This document shows, piece by piece, positions 26,897 to 39,052 of a stretch of 64,000 nt of DNA (positions are counted from its first letter, which is position 1; each line of letters starts with the position of its first letter). The notes below the pieces were generated by a model. The model had not been told where the DNA came from and did no database searches. It was given only the letters and a program-made list of their open reading frames with translations. The stretch covers positions 62,001 through 126,000 of the forward strand of contig NBAZ01000021.1 of the NCBI GenBank assembly GCA_002794735.1. Direction: 5' to 3'. This DNA comes from Pyrrhoderma lamaoense. Its lineage: Eukaryota; Basidiomycota; Agaricomycetes; Hymenochaetales; Hymenochaetaceae. Made by a program: the position numbers and the translations under genes.

Positions 26897-29800
26897 TTAG
26901 TTATTGGTACTTGAATTTTCTTGGATATTGCCCCATTTCTTGTATGCAGGATCATCCTTTGACGTATCCGGGTGAAGTTGGACCTTGCCCTCCCATAGTG
27001 CGGCGCTTGAGCGACTGGGGTCTGCACCCGCAGGATCACTCAAGCCATCATGGTTTGGAGCCCAACCCGCGCCAATCGAAGTTGCAACAATTGTAGGGAC
27101 CATAGCCATAATGCTGGGTAATCCCTTGACACCAGCTTCTTCCACGGGTGTTGAACGACTCTTTACAACAAAGCTGTTCGCTCTGGCACGAGCTCCGCGG
27201 ACATTCGAGAAAGTATTGAGGGTATCGCGTAGGAGATTAATCGCAGGGTTCCATTCTCCCTCAGGCACATTAGGGCGCGCTGTCGGAAGCACATTCGGGT
27301 TCTGCAGGAGTCGTAATTTATAGAACAAACGCTCAACAGGCCCATTCGGAATACAACGAATCAGGAATCCGATGGGTAAAGACATAAAGCCAAGAGCAAT
27401 CGAGATACCCCAGTCACGACCACTAATCTTCGTAACTGAGAAAGCTTGACCACCAACAAAGACGATGATGATCTGAACAGCGATTTCTAAATTTAAGTCA
27501 GTATCTTGAAAGTAGTTCTTGCAATGGAGTTCATGTAACATACCAAGGAGTGTGATAATTATGAAATACCAGTTATTAAGCATCCCTCGAAAACGTTCTT
27601 CTTATTGTCAATACGACGCGAATTGATTGAATTGAAGATCTGCGCAAAGACGAAAGCGTTGAACACAAGCGTACTAAGCTTTTTGTCATTGTTAAGCTGT
27701 ACGGATTCGTTGTTGGGGTCAGCGACGTAACCAAAGATTGTATTACCCAAGAAATGGAAGATGAGGATGATGATGGTCTGATACGTGCTCTGTCCAAAGA
27801 TCTGTTTGAGCATGTCAACATTAAACAATGGAGCAGTCTTCTTATCCGGTTTCCGATCAAGTAAAGCAGGACTAGCGGGATCCGTTGCAAGGGCAAGAGC
27901 AGCGAAAGTATCCATGATGATGTTAATCCAAAGTAATTGCACTGCAGTGAGCACACTCTCTTCTTCATCACTTGCCACAGCAGTAACGAACGTAATTATG
28001 ACGGCGGTGATGTTAACAGAAACCTGGAACTGAAGGAACTTGCGCACAGCATCATTGACGCAACGACCCCACATAATCGCCTTCACAATACTAGCAAAGT
28101 TGTCATCCATTAGAATGATATCCGAAGCTTCTTTGGCGACTTCCGTCCCCGCGATCCCCATAGAGAAACCGACATGTGCAGTCTTCAATGCAGGACCGTC
28201 ATTTGTACCGTCACCTGTGACACCAACAATTTCGCCTAACTCCTTTAATTTCTCAACCAAGATTTTCTTGTCCTCCGGTGATGAACGGGCCAAAACCTGT
28301 AAGCGCGGTACAACCTCGAGCATCTCTCGATCATTAAGTTCCCGGAAAGCCGGACCTTCCATGATGATACCTCCGGGGGTGAAAATACCACATTGAAGTG
28401 CAATAGAACGAGCAGTCAAAACATTATCACCGGTACACATTTTCACCGTGACTCCAGCCTTGAGGCATTTAGCAACGGCATCCGTGACACCGTCACGCAA
28501 CGGGTCTTCAATACCAACAACAGCAATGAGAGTCAAATCCTTTGCCAGTTCCTCATATGCGACCTGAAGACAGAATTTAACAAGGGCTAATCATACATCG
28601 TTGATAATAGAATACATACCTCATTTTGCTCTGAGATCTCAGAACCCTCAGGCGGCCAAGAGCTCAAATCGCGGTAGCAGATAGCAATTGTCCTAAGCAT
28701 CTGATTCGCATAGAAGATCGTTGTCCTTGAGATATTATCCCTCGAGGCATCATCAATTAGTTTCGTCTCGACTTCATCATCCTCATCGCCCTTAATATCC
28801 TCTTCGGGCCGATGGACAACAACATGTCGTATACACTTCTTCGTCAATATCTCGCTTGCGCCCTTTAGATATACACGGAACCGATCGTCATCTAATTTTA
28901 CAACAACACCCATGGCCTTACGCTCGCTACTGAAAGGGATCATTTGAATAATCTTCGCCGATTCTCGGGTCGTAAGATAATTTGCCCAATTGAGATCCTT
29001 TGCGAAACGAAGCAATGCAGTTTCCGTTTTGCTTCCCACGAAAGCTAGTTCTCCAGTAGTAGGATCTGTATCCTCGAAAGCAGTCGAGTTGACACAGATC
29101 GCTTCGTTAAAGCATTTTTGGAGAGCAGGCGAAAGCACAGAGTTGACATCCGTTTGGTCAATGCTGAAGTCATCGGGATATTTGCGACGCTTTTCTTTCT
29201 GTTCCTGAGTTTCCTTAATACCGGGTTCTTCGCCCACATTAGCACGACCTTGGTTTTCCTGTAGCTTTTGTACGAATTTAGCCTGAATTCCTATTGCGCC
29301 AGCCACGATCGACATCTTGTTCTGTGTAAGCGTCCCTGTCTTGTCCGTGCATACGACGCTAGCATTAGCCATCGTCTCACAACTACCAAGTACACGAACG
29401 AGCAAGTTCTCCGCCGTCATCCGCTTCGTAGCGAATGCCAAAGCCAGAGTAACAGCCAAAGGTAAACCTTCCGGAACTGCAACAACGACAAGAGTAACAG
29501 AGATGATAAGAATCTGAACAAAAGCCAGACCTTTCTCATTGGCAGAACGTTCAGGGTTACCGGTACCCAGTTGAACAAAGAACCTGATAAGAAGCGCAGC
29601 AAACAGGATAAGACCGGCAGCACTACCGAGTTTGGCTATCAGCTCTGCCAAATCGTTGAGCTTAGACTGTAAGGGAGTGTTTTCGCTTTCAGTTCTCAGT
29701 GCTGTGAAGCTCGTGTTAGTTGCGGAAAGAAATCCAGTAACTTTGATAGCTTACCCATCATTATACGCCCGTTGAAACTTCTAACACCAACGGCAATAAC

Positions 29801-31665
29801 AACATAGCTGCCAACACCTTCAAGCACCTTACTGCCACTGATAATAAAACAGTCCGTGTGTTCATGAAGATCTCCGTTGGCTTCAGCCTTCATGCACTCC
29901 TGATAAGGTGCCTTTTTGATAGCATCACTTTCACCAGTTATACCAGATTCATCGCACTTGACGTTATGACCAGAAAGGTAGATACCGTCACACGGAACAA
30001 TCTCGCCAGGCTCAAGCAAAGCAATATCACCCACGACTAGATCCTAAAAACGTCCCAAGATATCAGCAAGTTCCAAATCTAATCGACATAGACCAATGTT
30101 AACCTTAGTATTGATAACCTTCTCTGCACCGTCACGAATAACCTTCACAGTCCGATCTTCTTTTTTCTCATTAAGAGCCTTGAACTGCTTTTCCTTTTGC
30201 CAGTCATTGACAGATCCGACAACGACGACAATGACAATCGCGACCATAATTGCCACGCCTAGAAAAAGATTAATTAAGGAGATGATTTCCCATGACTTTT
30301 CTAAAGATAGAACACACCTTCAACCCAGTCAACAGGAGGCTCAGTGCAGACTTCACCATTATCACCGCAGGTAAACGTTTCGCGAGTAGTACCGAAATCT
30401 TGAAAAAGACCAAGAGCAAGAGAGACGACGGCCGCTATTGAAAGAAGTACAAGAACCTTATCTTTTAATGCAATCCACATCAGCTGAAGAAGAGTTTTGC
30501 TTTTCCTGGTAGGTAGATGGCTAACACCATAGATTCTTCGCCGCTCCTCAAAGCCAGTATTAACTGGCTTGGTTCCATTATTGTCGTTTCCATGTGCACC
30601 AAAACAAAGTCCACGGCGAGCATCAGTACCAAGACCTTCTAGAACGCCATCAACGCCGCCTAAATTTTTCAAAGAGTGGAGGCTCTTTGGATCAACTAAG
30701 CGCGCTAATGCAAGAGGAGTCAATTGGGGAGGAAATACACCAGTATCGACCGTCTCAGATGGGTCATCCATAAGTTTCACTTTATCCTGTAGTTTCTTTG
30801 AATCAGAGTCCGCATCTGCGTTCTCAGAGTCAACATTCTCAGAATCTCCTTTCGGTTTTTTCCCATTCTCAGATTTGTGAGCAGTGGCAGCCAAATTCGG
30901 AGACAGAGGCGGAGCAATAGTGATGCTAGTTCGTCTGGAGATGTTGTCATGATCGTACTTCATGTCAACGCCAAGACGAGACGTGGGGCTACTCGGGCTT
31001 CCGGGTTCAGCGTCTGATCCGGCAAGCGTTGAAGCAAATGTCGCGGCACTTCCTTTTCGCATGTGGCTATGACCATGATTCGAATGAGGATGCAGCAACG
31101 CAAGAGAACCGTCACCGCTTTGAGCAGTTGGCTGGTTATCTCGAAGAGCTAAGCTAGTCAGATAGTGACCACCAGCTGTCGACGGCGTACTTCGGGTGGA
31201 AAGGGTTGGGGAGGGTGGTGTGGTAACGTAGGAGGAATCGTCTCCTCTTGGTGGGCTCGGTGGACGTGAAACAGAGAAAGTGACTGAACCGCCTGACGCG
31301 GATCCCGAACGTGCTCGAGAGGATGGGACGTCGAGAAGGATTCCTTGCGGCTGTGTCTGAGGTGAGGTTGAAACGGACAAACCATTAGGACTAGGCGAGA
31401 CTGTGGAATCTGTTGGGATGCCGGGTACCTCTAAACCGTCTCCTGCAGCATCCACATCGTCCACACGCAAATTTGTATTTTCGTGTGAAACAGTAATTGA
31501 TTGAGGAGGCGCTATGTCTCCACTGGAGTGGTGATGGTCTGTTGGACCTGGCGCTGACTCTGGAGGAGGTTCGTCGTCGTCGTCTGCGCCAACCACATCA
31601 ATTATCGGAATTTGTTGACTTTGTAAGTCTTCGGTATCTATCCTCTTTTCTTCACCTGTTGCCAT
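26897..31665 (-). CDS. PMC1: P2B-type calcium-transporting ATPase (PMCA/Pmc1 family)
   Basis: Pumps Ca2+ from the cytosol into the vacuole or out of the cell using ATP. About 1,480 residues in six or so exons, all in frame. Seen: a low-complexity N-terminal extension of roughly 330 residues (Ser/Pro/Asp/His-rich); MGDIALLEPGEIVPCDGIYL and CDESGITGESD in the actuator domain; VVAVPEGLPLAV in helix 4 with the Ca-binding Glu; DKTGTLTQNKM with the phosphorylated Asp; MCTGDNVLTA; VTGDGTNDGPALK; and LLWINIIMDTFAALALATDP in helix 6 with Asn and Asp ligands. The C-terminal cytosolic tail ends IQENSSTNN. Pmc1 of yeast is about 1,170 residues, so the extra length is mostly N-terminal. Upstream lies a 5.4-kb gene-poor region. 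Confidence 0.95.
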
Positions 31666-34600
31666 GATGCTATACGAGACGTTTGAAGACCAAGGGGAGA
31701 AAAGGCAGGGGGAGGTCTGTTACTCGTGGATAGAGATGGCGGCGAGCTCGATGAGCAGTCCTCCAGGAATGATTAGACCGCCACTTGAATTGGCGGAAGG
31801 AGTATGGTAAGTAGAAAAGAGACTGGAGAGAGGAGAAGAGATGGCTCTGGGATGGGGAACGAAAATGGTTTTTCTTAAGAACTAAGCTCTCGTTCATGTA
31901 TATATTGAGCGAGGCTATGCATACCATTTACGAAATTCAGGGTCCAATTTATTCTTCTCTCTATATTTAATATTAAATAATTCCTATTTGTAATATTATC
32001 TACATCCCTTTCTCTCTCGGCACGGATAACCAGCCAGCTATACATCCCGTCCTCATAGCGCTGTGCTCTATTCTCTGCCCCGACGCCATTGAGGCTCAGC
32101 AGAGAATGTCTTCTGAAATCTGTACAGTCTCCGGGAGCTAATGTTTTTTATATGTCTACCGGTACTTTATCACTCCGCTTTCGGCTCAAAGATAGTGCTG
32201 GTCATAATATCAATCTGAACAAACATTTATACACAATCTTGCTGAGCCAATAATTCAAAAAATAGAAAAAGGGAGTGAAATAAATTTTTTTGTTCCTTTT
32301 CCCTTTCTCAAAACATCGTTTATCCCAGTAATTATCTACATGTACATTCCGCAGCCCAAAACGGCGCCTGTATAGTACGACTATCTTCTCTAAGAATGGC
32401 TGTACGCGGTTCTATACAGATTTATCTCAGTACTTGTGAAGGCCGGAACAGTATGTCTCAGTGACTCTTGACTCAAATAATAGTAAAAAAAATCACCACA
32501 TTCAGCGACAATCGCAAGAGCCCCTGATTCTGTATATATGCGCAACTTACGGATGCCCAGCTATTGAACACACCGCCTCCCGCCCCCTCATCCGATTTAA
32601 TTGGATCTTCTAGAATCCAATCCGTAGTCAGTGCCAAGAATGGACCAACCACTGGACTCCAATATGCATTTCATTTGGGTGTCTTGTTAAATACTAGGTC
32701 CCCAAAGGAGAAATTCTAAGAATAATATTAAACACAGCATCTCTTATTATACTTCTTATAGTATCCACAAAGGATCCACCAGGATAAGGATAGAGATCCT
32801 CAGTATACAAGCCAAGGGAGAACAAGACAAAAAGTATCACTCTTAGTCAATATTATGTCTTGAGCCCGATGAGTCGCAAGCTCTCACCGTCGTGTACTAG
32901 AGAGTAGCGGCCGTGGCGTTTTTTTTATTTCATCGGTTTCCGCAGCGAGCATCACTCAATCACCCATAAATCAAGGTCGGAATACCAACAAAATGGAACA
33001 TGTAAATTACATGGCGCATCTTTAGTACTATCGCCCCCTCCCTACCCACTTCAATCTAGATTTAATTATGGATAAATAAACATAAAAATTATGCATATAT
33101 GATCAAATCCTACAAGCTCAGATCTCAATGATCCATCCATCCCTTGAAGGCGTAAAATCACTATTACTAGTATCAGGGATAAAATCGTTCGTCGGTCAGT
33201 TTCGGCCTGCTATTTATGTATTAGTATAGAAATTGTTAGTAAAACAATAAGTCATCGTAAGTGAGTAAGTAGTCGGAATTCAGACTAACTAGAGCCCTAG
33301 CCTTATAAGACCACTTGAGAGGCCAACTTACGCCCTCTTTTATAAACGCCCCTCCCTTCATTCTATATCAATAATATAGCCCCCCAAGAATGATGAATAC
33401 TTTTCTTTATTTCCAACAATGCTTTCTTTAAAAGTATGTTGTTCGCTATTTGCTTTATAATAATATATTCCAAGCGGTTGTCAATCTTCCGACGCTTATT
33501 CTACGAGGATTTCCATTTTTTGTGGGAAAAGTCCATGTCGGGACGTGCCATGCAAAATTCAAGAAAAAAAGCGTGTATCAGGGGGTAATTTTCTTCCTGA
33601 ATGAGACACGCTCACTTGAGTTAAGATGAAAGATAATTAGCCGCCTCAGTTCGGAATTCCTCAAAAAAAAAACACGCGTCAGTGGTGCGTCATACATGAA
33701 CATCATCATTTAGCAGAGGGCGACAACTTGTCGATGCCCCTTCCATCCTTTTTCCTTTTCAGGGACCTTTACGGTAATCATAGGGATAAATTCAAGAAAG
33801 GTAATCCTGTCATGACAAAAATAGCTGCGGAAGCAATTAAGTAATATATTAAATACTCATTTATTTATTTGGCGCGCCGGGAAGCTTAAAAAATAATAAA
33901 AGAAATAGTAAGGTGACATCTTCAATTCTCTGTTCATATATGATATCATGCCTTCTAGGTAAGGGGGGATAGTCATGAGTTCGTTAAGCCCAGATACTAA
34001 GGATTGCTCAGAATAACAATGTGATCCTAAAAAAAAGGTTCAGAATGATTCTAATTTCCAACTTTCACGCACGCACCCTCTCTCTCCCCCACGTTGACCC
34101 ACGAGATCACAATGTGTTAACCCTGAGCCCCTGCCCGCCAACGTCACGGTCATACTCTTTTCAAGCCCTTTGGCCCCCGAGGGGATGGGGGAGGGGCTTA
34201 GAGGGGAGCACTTTGTATCTATGTATTACTTGCTCAACGCATGTTCATTGTTCATAAAGGTTATTATCTAAAACTCTTTTTTTGTATTCCGAAATTACTG
34301 ATATCCGTGCAAGCAACTATATTTCCTTATTCAGCTGAGATCATTAATTTGTAAACCTCCCTCTTTTAGTACCCTGAAGGAAGTGTCTTCTGAAATTATT
34401 ATATCATGTTATAAGCATGTTGGCTTTTGATTATCATCAACATGTTTATCTATCTAGGAGGGGTATTTGAAACAACCCGAGGATTAATCTTCGATATGAC
34501 TCGCGATGAGACTTTGGTGATAGAAGTACATGTATATGTACACTTTTTCTTCTACACAAGGTAAATTCCGCTTCTGGGGTAAACTCATGGTCTCGGAACT

Positions 34601-37075
34601 ATATATCAACTATATATCAAAATGGGTTCTTTAAAGTTACCAATGTGATGCTATCAAAAAAGCTTATCTGTAAGATTATCTCTGGATCTCATCGCGTCAG
34701 CATCGACGAGTAGAAGTTTGTTGTAGTTGATATCTAACCTATCCCAGCTTTTGACCTGATTTGATTTATCATCCAACCACGAAGATCGTAAAGGATATTC
34801 GATGAGCCCTCATTTCCACTAATAGCATCATCGTATTGGTGATGATGATTAATTATTTCTCTTCTTAGTACCGCCTTATCAGATTCGTTTGGATACCATA
34901 TCACGCCCCTTTGAGTCAGTCCTGTAAGCTATTCGGAAATTGTATCTGAGTACACAGGACACAAGCACAGTTACGACGCGACGCCACTCTATTCAAACTT
35001 TTATGGTAAAGCCCGCATAAGGAACTTCGGGCAACTCAAATAGGAATCTAACTTCCTTTTTCCTTAAGTATATGAAACTCTGTACTGGTGAAGTAAGGTG
35101 AATGATGACAAGCGAGGTGACCTTACCTTGAGCCTTGAGAACAACGGGGAATATCATGCTTTTCTTCTTTTCGAAATGTTTACTACTCACGAATTCCTCT
35201 TAACACAGGTTTGGGGGATTTACGTACAATCGAGTAGTAAGAAAAAAAAAAGAAGAAACAGAAAGAAGAAGAAGAATGAATTACCTCAGATTCTCCTACT
35301 TGTCATATGAAATTGCCAGCAAAAAACAGATCCTTTCGCCTTCTTGGCTTTTCCGAAGATTTAACTTTACAATCATGAGAACCCGTTATCGGATATACAT
35401 GTGCTATTCCTATACACACATCAATGTTTTTTAAAGTTTATTTATCTACCTCTCTTCGTTCTCTTGATTTCGCACTTGTCCACATGAAGCGTTGAACTAC
35501 AAACAACTATAATAAAAAACAATAAGAGTTGATGAAGGGTTATCTTCGCTGTTATAGGGATCATCACAGTCAAAGACTCATGCTAGTGTCATACTAGTGT
35601 CACTGTTCCCGTGAGTACATGTATCTAAGCGTTAGCAACCTTGAGAAACCAAGTTGGAAATATCCTGTCACTCCTTCTTATTCATACCCAATTTGAGGGT
35701 TATTCCCTTTCCAGGAAAGCGATTAGTATATAATACACAGCTCAAAGTTTCGCTGGCATCTGGACATCTGTACTTCTCAGATATACAGTGCCACTATAGC
35801 ATTGCTTCGGATAGGAGTCACGAGAGTATACTTAAGCTTTTCAATATTAGAATTCAAGCCATCTCATCCAACAAAAGGCACAGCAGAAGCAAAAAGGAAG
35901 GAAATCCCGTTCTATTAATAATCTCCGGGATATATTTATCCCTTAAGAACTCGCAACTAACCCTCGGGGAGACAAAATAGATTTATATTGAAACCAGTGC
36001 ATGAAGGTACCTCTCTTATAGATATGTGACTCAGAGTGGTATACTATGAGATAGATGCTCACGGAACTAGTACAGCACTGACATTTTTACATCATGGGAA
36101 AGCTTGTTGCAGTGTATTGCCTTTTTAGGAAAGTCTATATTACCTCGCAGTGCACAGCGGTGCTCCAGTTCTCTTAAAAACATGCTATTTTTCGACAGTT
36201 CTCACCGGTCGACTTTGGTTTGCGACTTCCTTGTGATTACTTACTTTTTTCTACTCTTTTCTGAAGTCTAGACATATGGGGATTTGACCCACTAGTAGAC
36301 TTCATATTAACTCGGGATATGCTCTTTATTGGACCACTGCCACTCGGCCTTGGCAAACTGAATCTTGACCTTTACTCGTTCTATGATTCCTTACAAGTCT
36401 GTTTTTACTATACTACATTCAAAAATATAAACTTACTAGCTACTAGGCGATGAAAGAAGGATGATGTATTTCTCAGTAAACCACGAGTTTCATGGATAAG
36501 CAAGAAAAATCAGATCATGATCCGTTCGCGCACTTATTTACGATCTCTAATGGATTTTGAAACGTGAGGAGAAAATCTATCGTACCTTAGATGTAAATCC
36601 GATTAAACACTCTATAATCGTACTAATATCCATCCACAATGTGTTGTAGTGTGTCATTGTCTTGAGACAGAAAGAAAAAAAATAAGCACTGCTAAAACTA
36701 AACCCCTTATTGATCGGACGTATGTCCTCCTCATGCGGCTATCACAACAATCTTTCCTAATGGTTTTACATGTAATGGACCCCCATTTCGCTTCGAGGCT
36801 TTCAAAGGTGCGAGACAGACAAAGTGGGTATGGTTTCTTAGACATACATTACATTGTGATACAAAGTTATACTACTCCATAATTCAACATGATTAAAAAT
36901 TTGATGTTTTCCGTTGCCTCCTCGCCAACCTAAGGACTCGCTTGGTTCGACATATAAGGTGTTTGCTTTGCTTACTTCCCCAACCTGTCCCCCCTTTTTG
37001 ACCCCGTTTTGAGGCCCTTTGCATGATCCTTGCCTCATCTCCAACGAAGTGCACAAGAACAAGTTTGAAGTGAAG
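31666..37075. other. 5.4-kb gene-poor region
   Basis: No protein-coding or RNA gene is supportable. It separates the divergent calcium ATPase and expansin-like genes and must hold both promoters. Contents noted: AT-rich sequence with numerous short runs, a pyrimidine-rich stretch near 34070-34200, and two 11-bp units CTATATATCAA at 34599-34620. Open frames up to about 108 codons occur by chance, without family features. I see no transposase frame or terminal repeats. Confidence 0.45.
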
Positions 37076-37084
37076 TATAAAAAA
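37076..37084 (+). promoter_or_regulatory. TATA box of the expansin-like gene
   Basis: TATAAAAAA on the + strand about 30 bases before the ATG. If used, the 5' leader would be very short. Confidence 0.5.
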
Positions 37085-37105
37085 TAGAATAAAGTAGAGA
37101 AGAAT

Positions 37106-37906
37106 ATGGTTCGCGGCGTATTTTCCGGTTTTGCACTGCTACTTGGCGCTGTTATGGCGTCAGCAACAACATCATCATCTTCCTCATCGATTCACGCTCG
37201 TAATAAAATGGTTCACAAGCGGGACTATGATCCGTTTAGACAAACCTCTTTTACAAATGCTGAAATAGGCATCATTCATCCTGACTTGTGAGCGCTACTC
37301 CAAAAAAATTACATATGAATCTCCAAATGAGGATGGGCGTCTAACAATTGTTTTTCCTTTCTTTCTATTCTCTTTTGTGATTAGGGGAGGATGTGGATAT
37401 TACAACAACGATCAAAGCCTCGTGAGTGTTTTTACATTAATAAGAATTCTATATGCATATGTACTAATATCGAATTATAACAGGTCATCACTCTGAGCAA
37501 ATTGGTAAGCATGGATTATAACTTGACTAGTAACCTATAATCTTCTGACTAAGTATGACTATTGTCATATAGCAATACGGTGATGGACAGCGCTGCAATC
37601 AATATATTGAGATTGTCTACAATGGCAAATCGGCGAAGGGACAGGTTGCTGACTCGGTATGTTGTTACTTTGCTTTAACTAATATGGTTGTTCCTGGATC
37701 TGTATAATATGTTTTACTAATTACAAGTATTTTTAAACAATTATCCATAGTGTCTTTCTTGCCCAGATGGTCAATTACTGCTCTCGCCAGCTCTCTTCGC
37801 TCAGCTCGAGGATGTTACTAGTGACTACCAAATATCGTCGCCAATTGGTCTTATGTTGAATCTTAAATCCTGGAGATGGATCATGACGAAGGAGGTTTTC
37901 CCCTGA
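37106..37906 (+). CDS. secreted expansin-like / RlpA-type DPBB protein
   Basis: Family members are small secreted double-psi beta-barrel proteins thought to loosen cell-wall polysaccharides without hydrolysis. Seen: signal peptide MVRGVFSGFALLLGAVMASA; a linker with basic KR site; then exons joining to GGCGYYNNDQSL, VITLSKL, QYGDGQRCNQYIEIVYNGKS and VADSCLSCPDGQLLLSPALF. Cysteine pattern and the VADSC block fit the family. Five exons with short introns. After LEDVTSD the open frame runs on to a stop at 37904-37906, but one frame over it reads PNIVANWSYVES and stop (37864-37866), the usual family ending. One T seems lost at 37826. I take the shorter product as true. Confidence 0.85.
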
Positions 37907-39052
37907 TTTTGATTGATTTTAATTAATAATAGATATGTACTCACAAGGCAGTCCGGCTTAAACTAAGAAACAGAATATACCCATAACTTGTCCCCTTTCC
38001 GTAGCTAGGACTTCTGGAAGGGTAGGGTGAACCTATAAATTATAACGTGGACGAGTCTGTGTAGCCGATCAACGAGTCATCAAGGAACTCCCCTTACTAT
38101 ATCGTGTGCATATACCTCTGAAACACAAATTTCGAAAAGTATGTATCGCAACCGACATCCTGAGGAAAGGATCCCACTGCGGATGTTCCTAGCCATATAA
38201 GTCTATTAGTCTCTCTGACACTTATTCCCTGAGGAGGGCGTGATTTCTGATATTGATTAGGCACCCGTTGATAACCTGATACCCCAACAGGGAGAGATCT
38301 ACGAAACAAACTAGCTTTAATTTTTGCTAGGATAGGAAGCCCGTCAAAGCGCTCATAAAATGATACATGTGCTAGTCAGTTTCTTCTAACCTCGTATCTT
38401 GAGAGAGCTGTGTATATATGACTTAGTAGCTACGAAAGCTTCTTTTATAGATATTGCATTGTTCTTTCAAATATCATATTTTGTATTGTTAGGGGAACAG
38501 TATACATCTTATGTAACTTACAATACTAGTAATGAGCGCACAAGTATATATAAAGTTGTCTAATCTTCATCAGATACTAGTACTAGTGCTAAAACACAAA
38601 TACAATCATTTGATTGGCCGCTATTAACAGACTAAGACTAAGTGATAGATTGAAAGTTCTGAACTCTTTAGAGGAGGAATTAGTCCATAAAAACAAACTT
38701 CCTTTTTAGTTCAAAGCTCATTTACTAGAATACATGTATACTAGTATCATAAATAAGTCTAAATAGTTAATATTCGGTAAACCATATCTTATTCAAATAT
38801 CTGTATTCAAGCTCAAAAATAGATTTGTGTAAGTTGTCTTAAAACGTGTTCGCCGTGCGATCGCCTATTGATCTGATCCCGAGCTTGAGTCATTCCAGGG
38901 CTTTCAAAATAAAAATCAATGCCTTCCATCCCTCCCCACAAACGATGCAACGTGCTTTTAATGTGTTAACTATAATGATAACGTAATTTTGCAGGAAAAG
39001 TCCAGTAAAGAAAAATAGGTTTCCACGAGCAAGCCGTGAATACACCCATCCA
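37907..39052. other. convergent intergenic region
   Basis: AT-rich spacer between the 3' ends of the expansin-like and PEX11 genes. Several ACTAGT words occur between 38520 and 38760. No gene supported. Confidence 0.45.

Noticed and set aside
27785..28590. Several + strand open frames over the calcium ATPase
   Set aside because: Mirror frames of a strongly conserved minus-strand gene.
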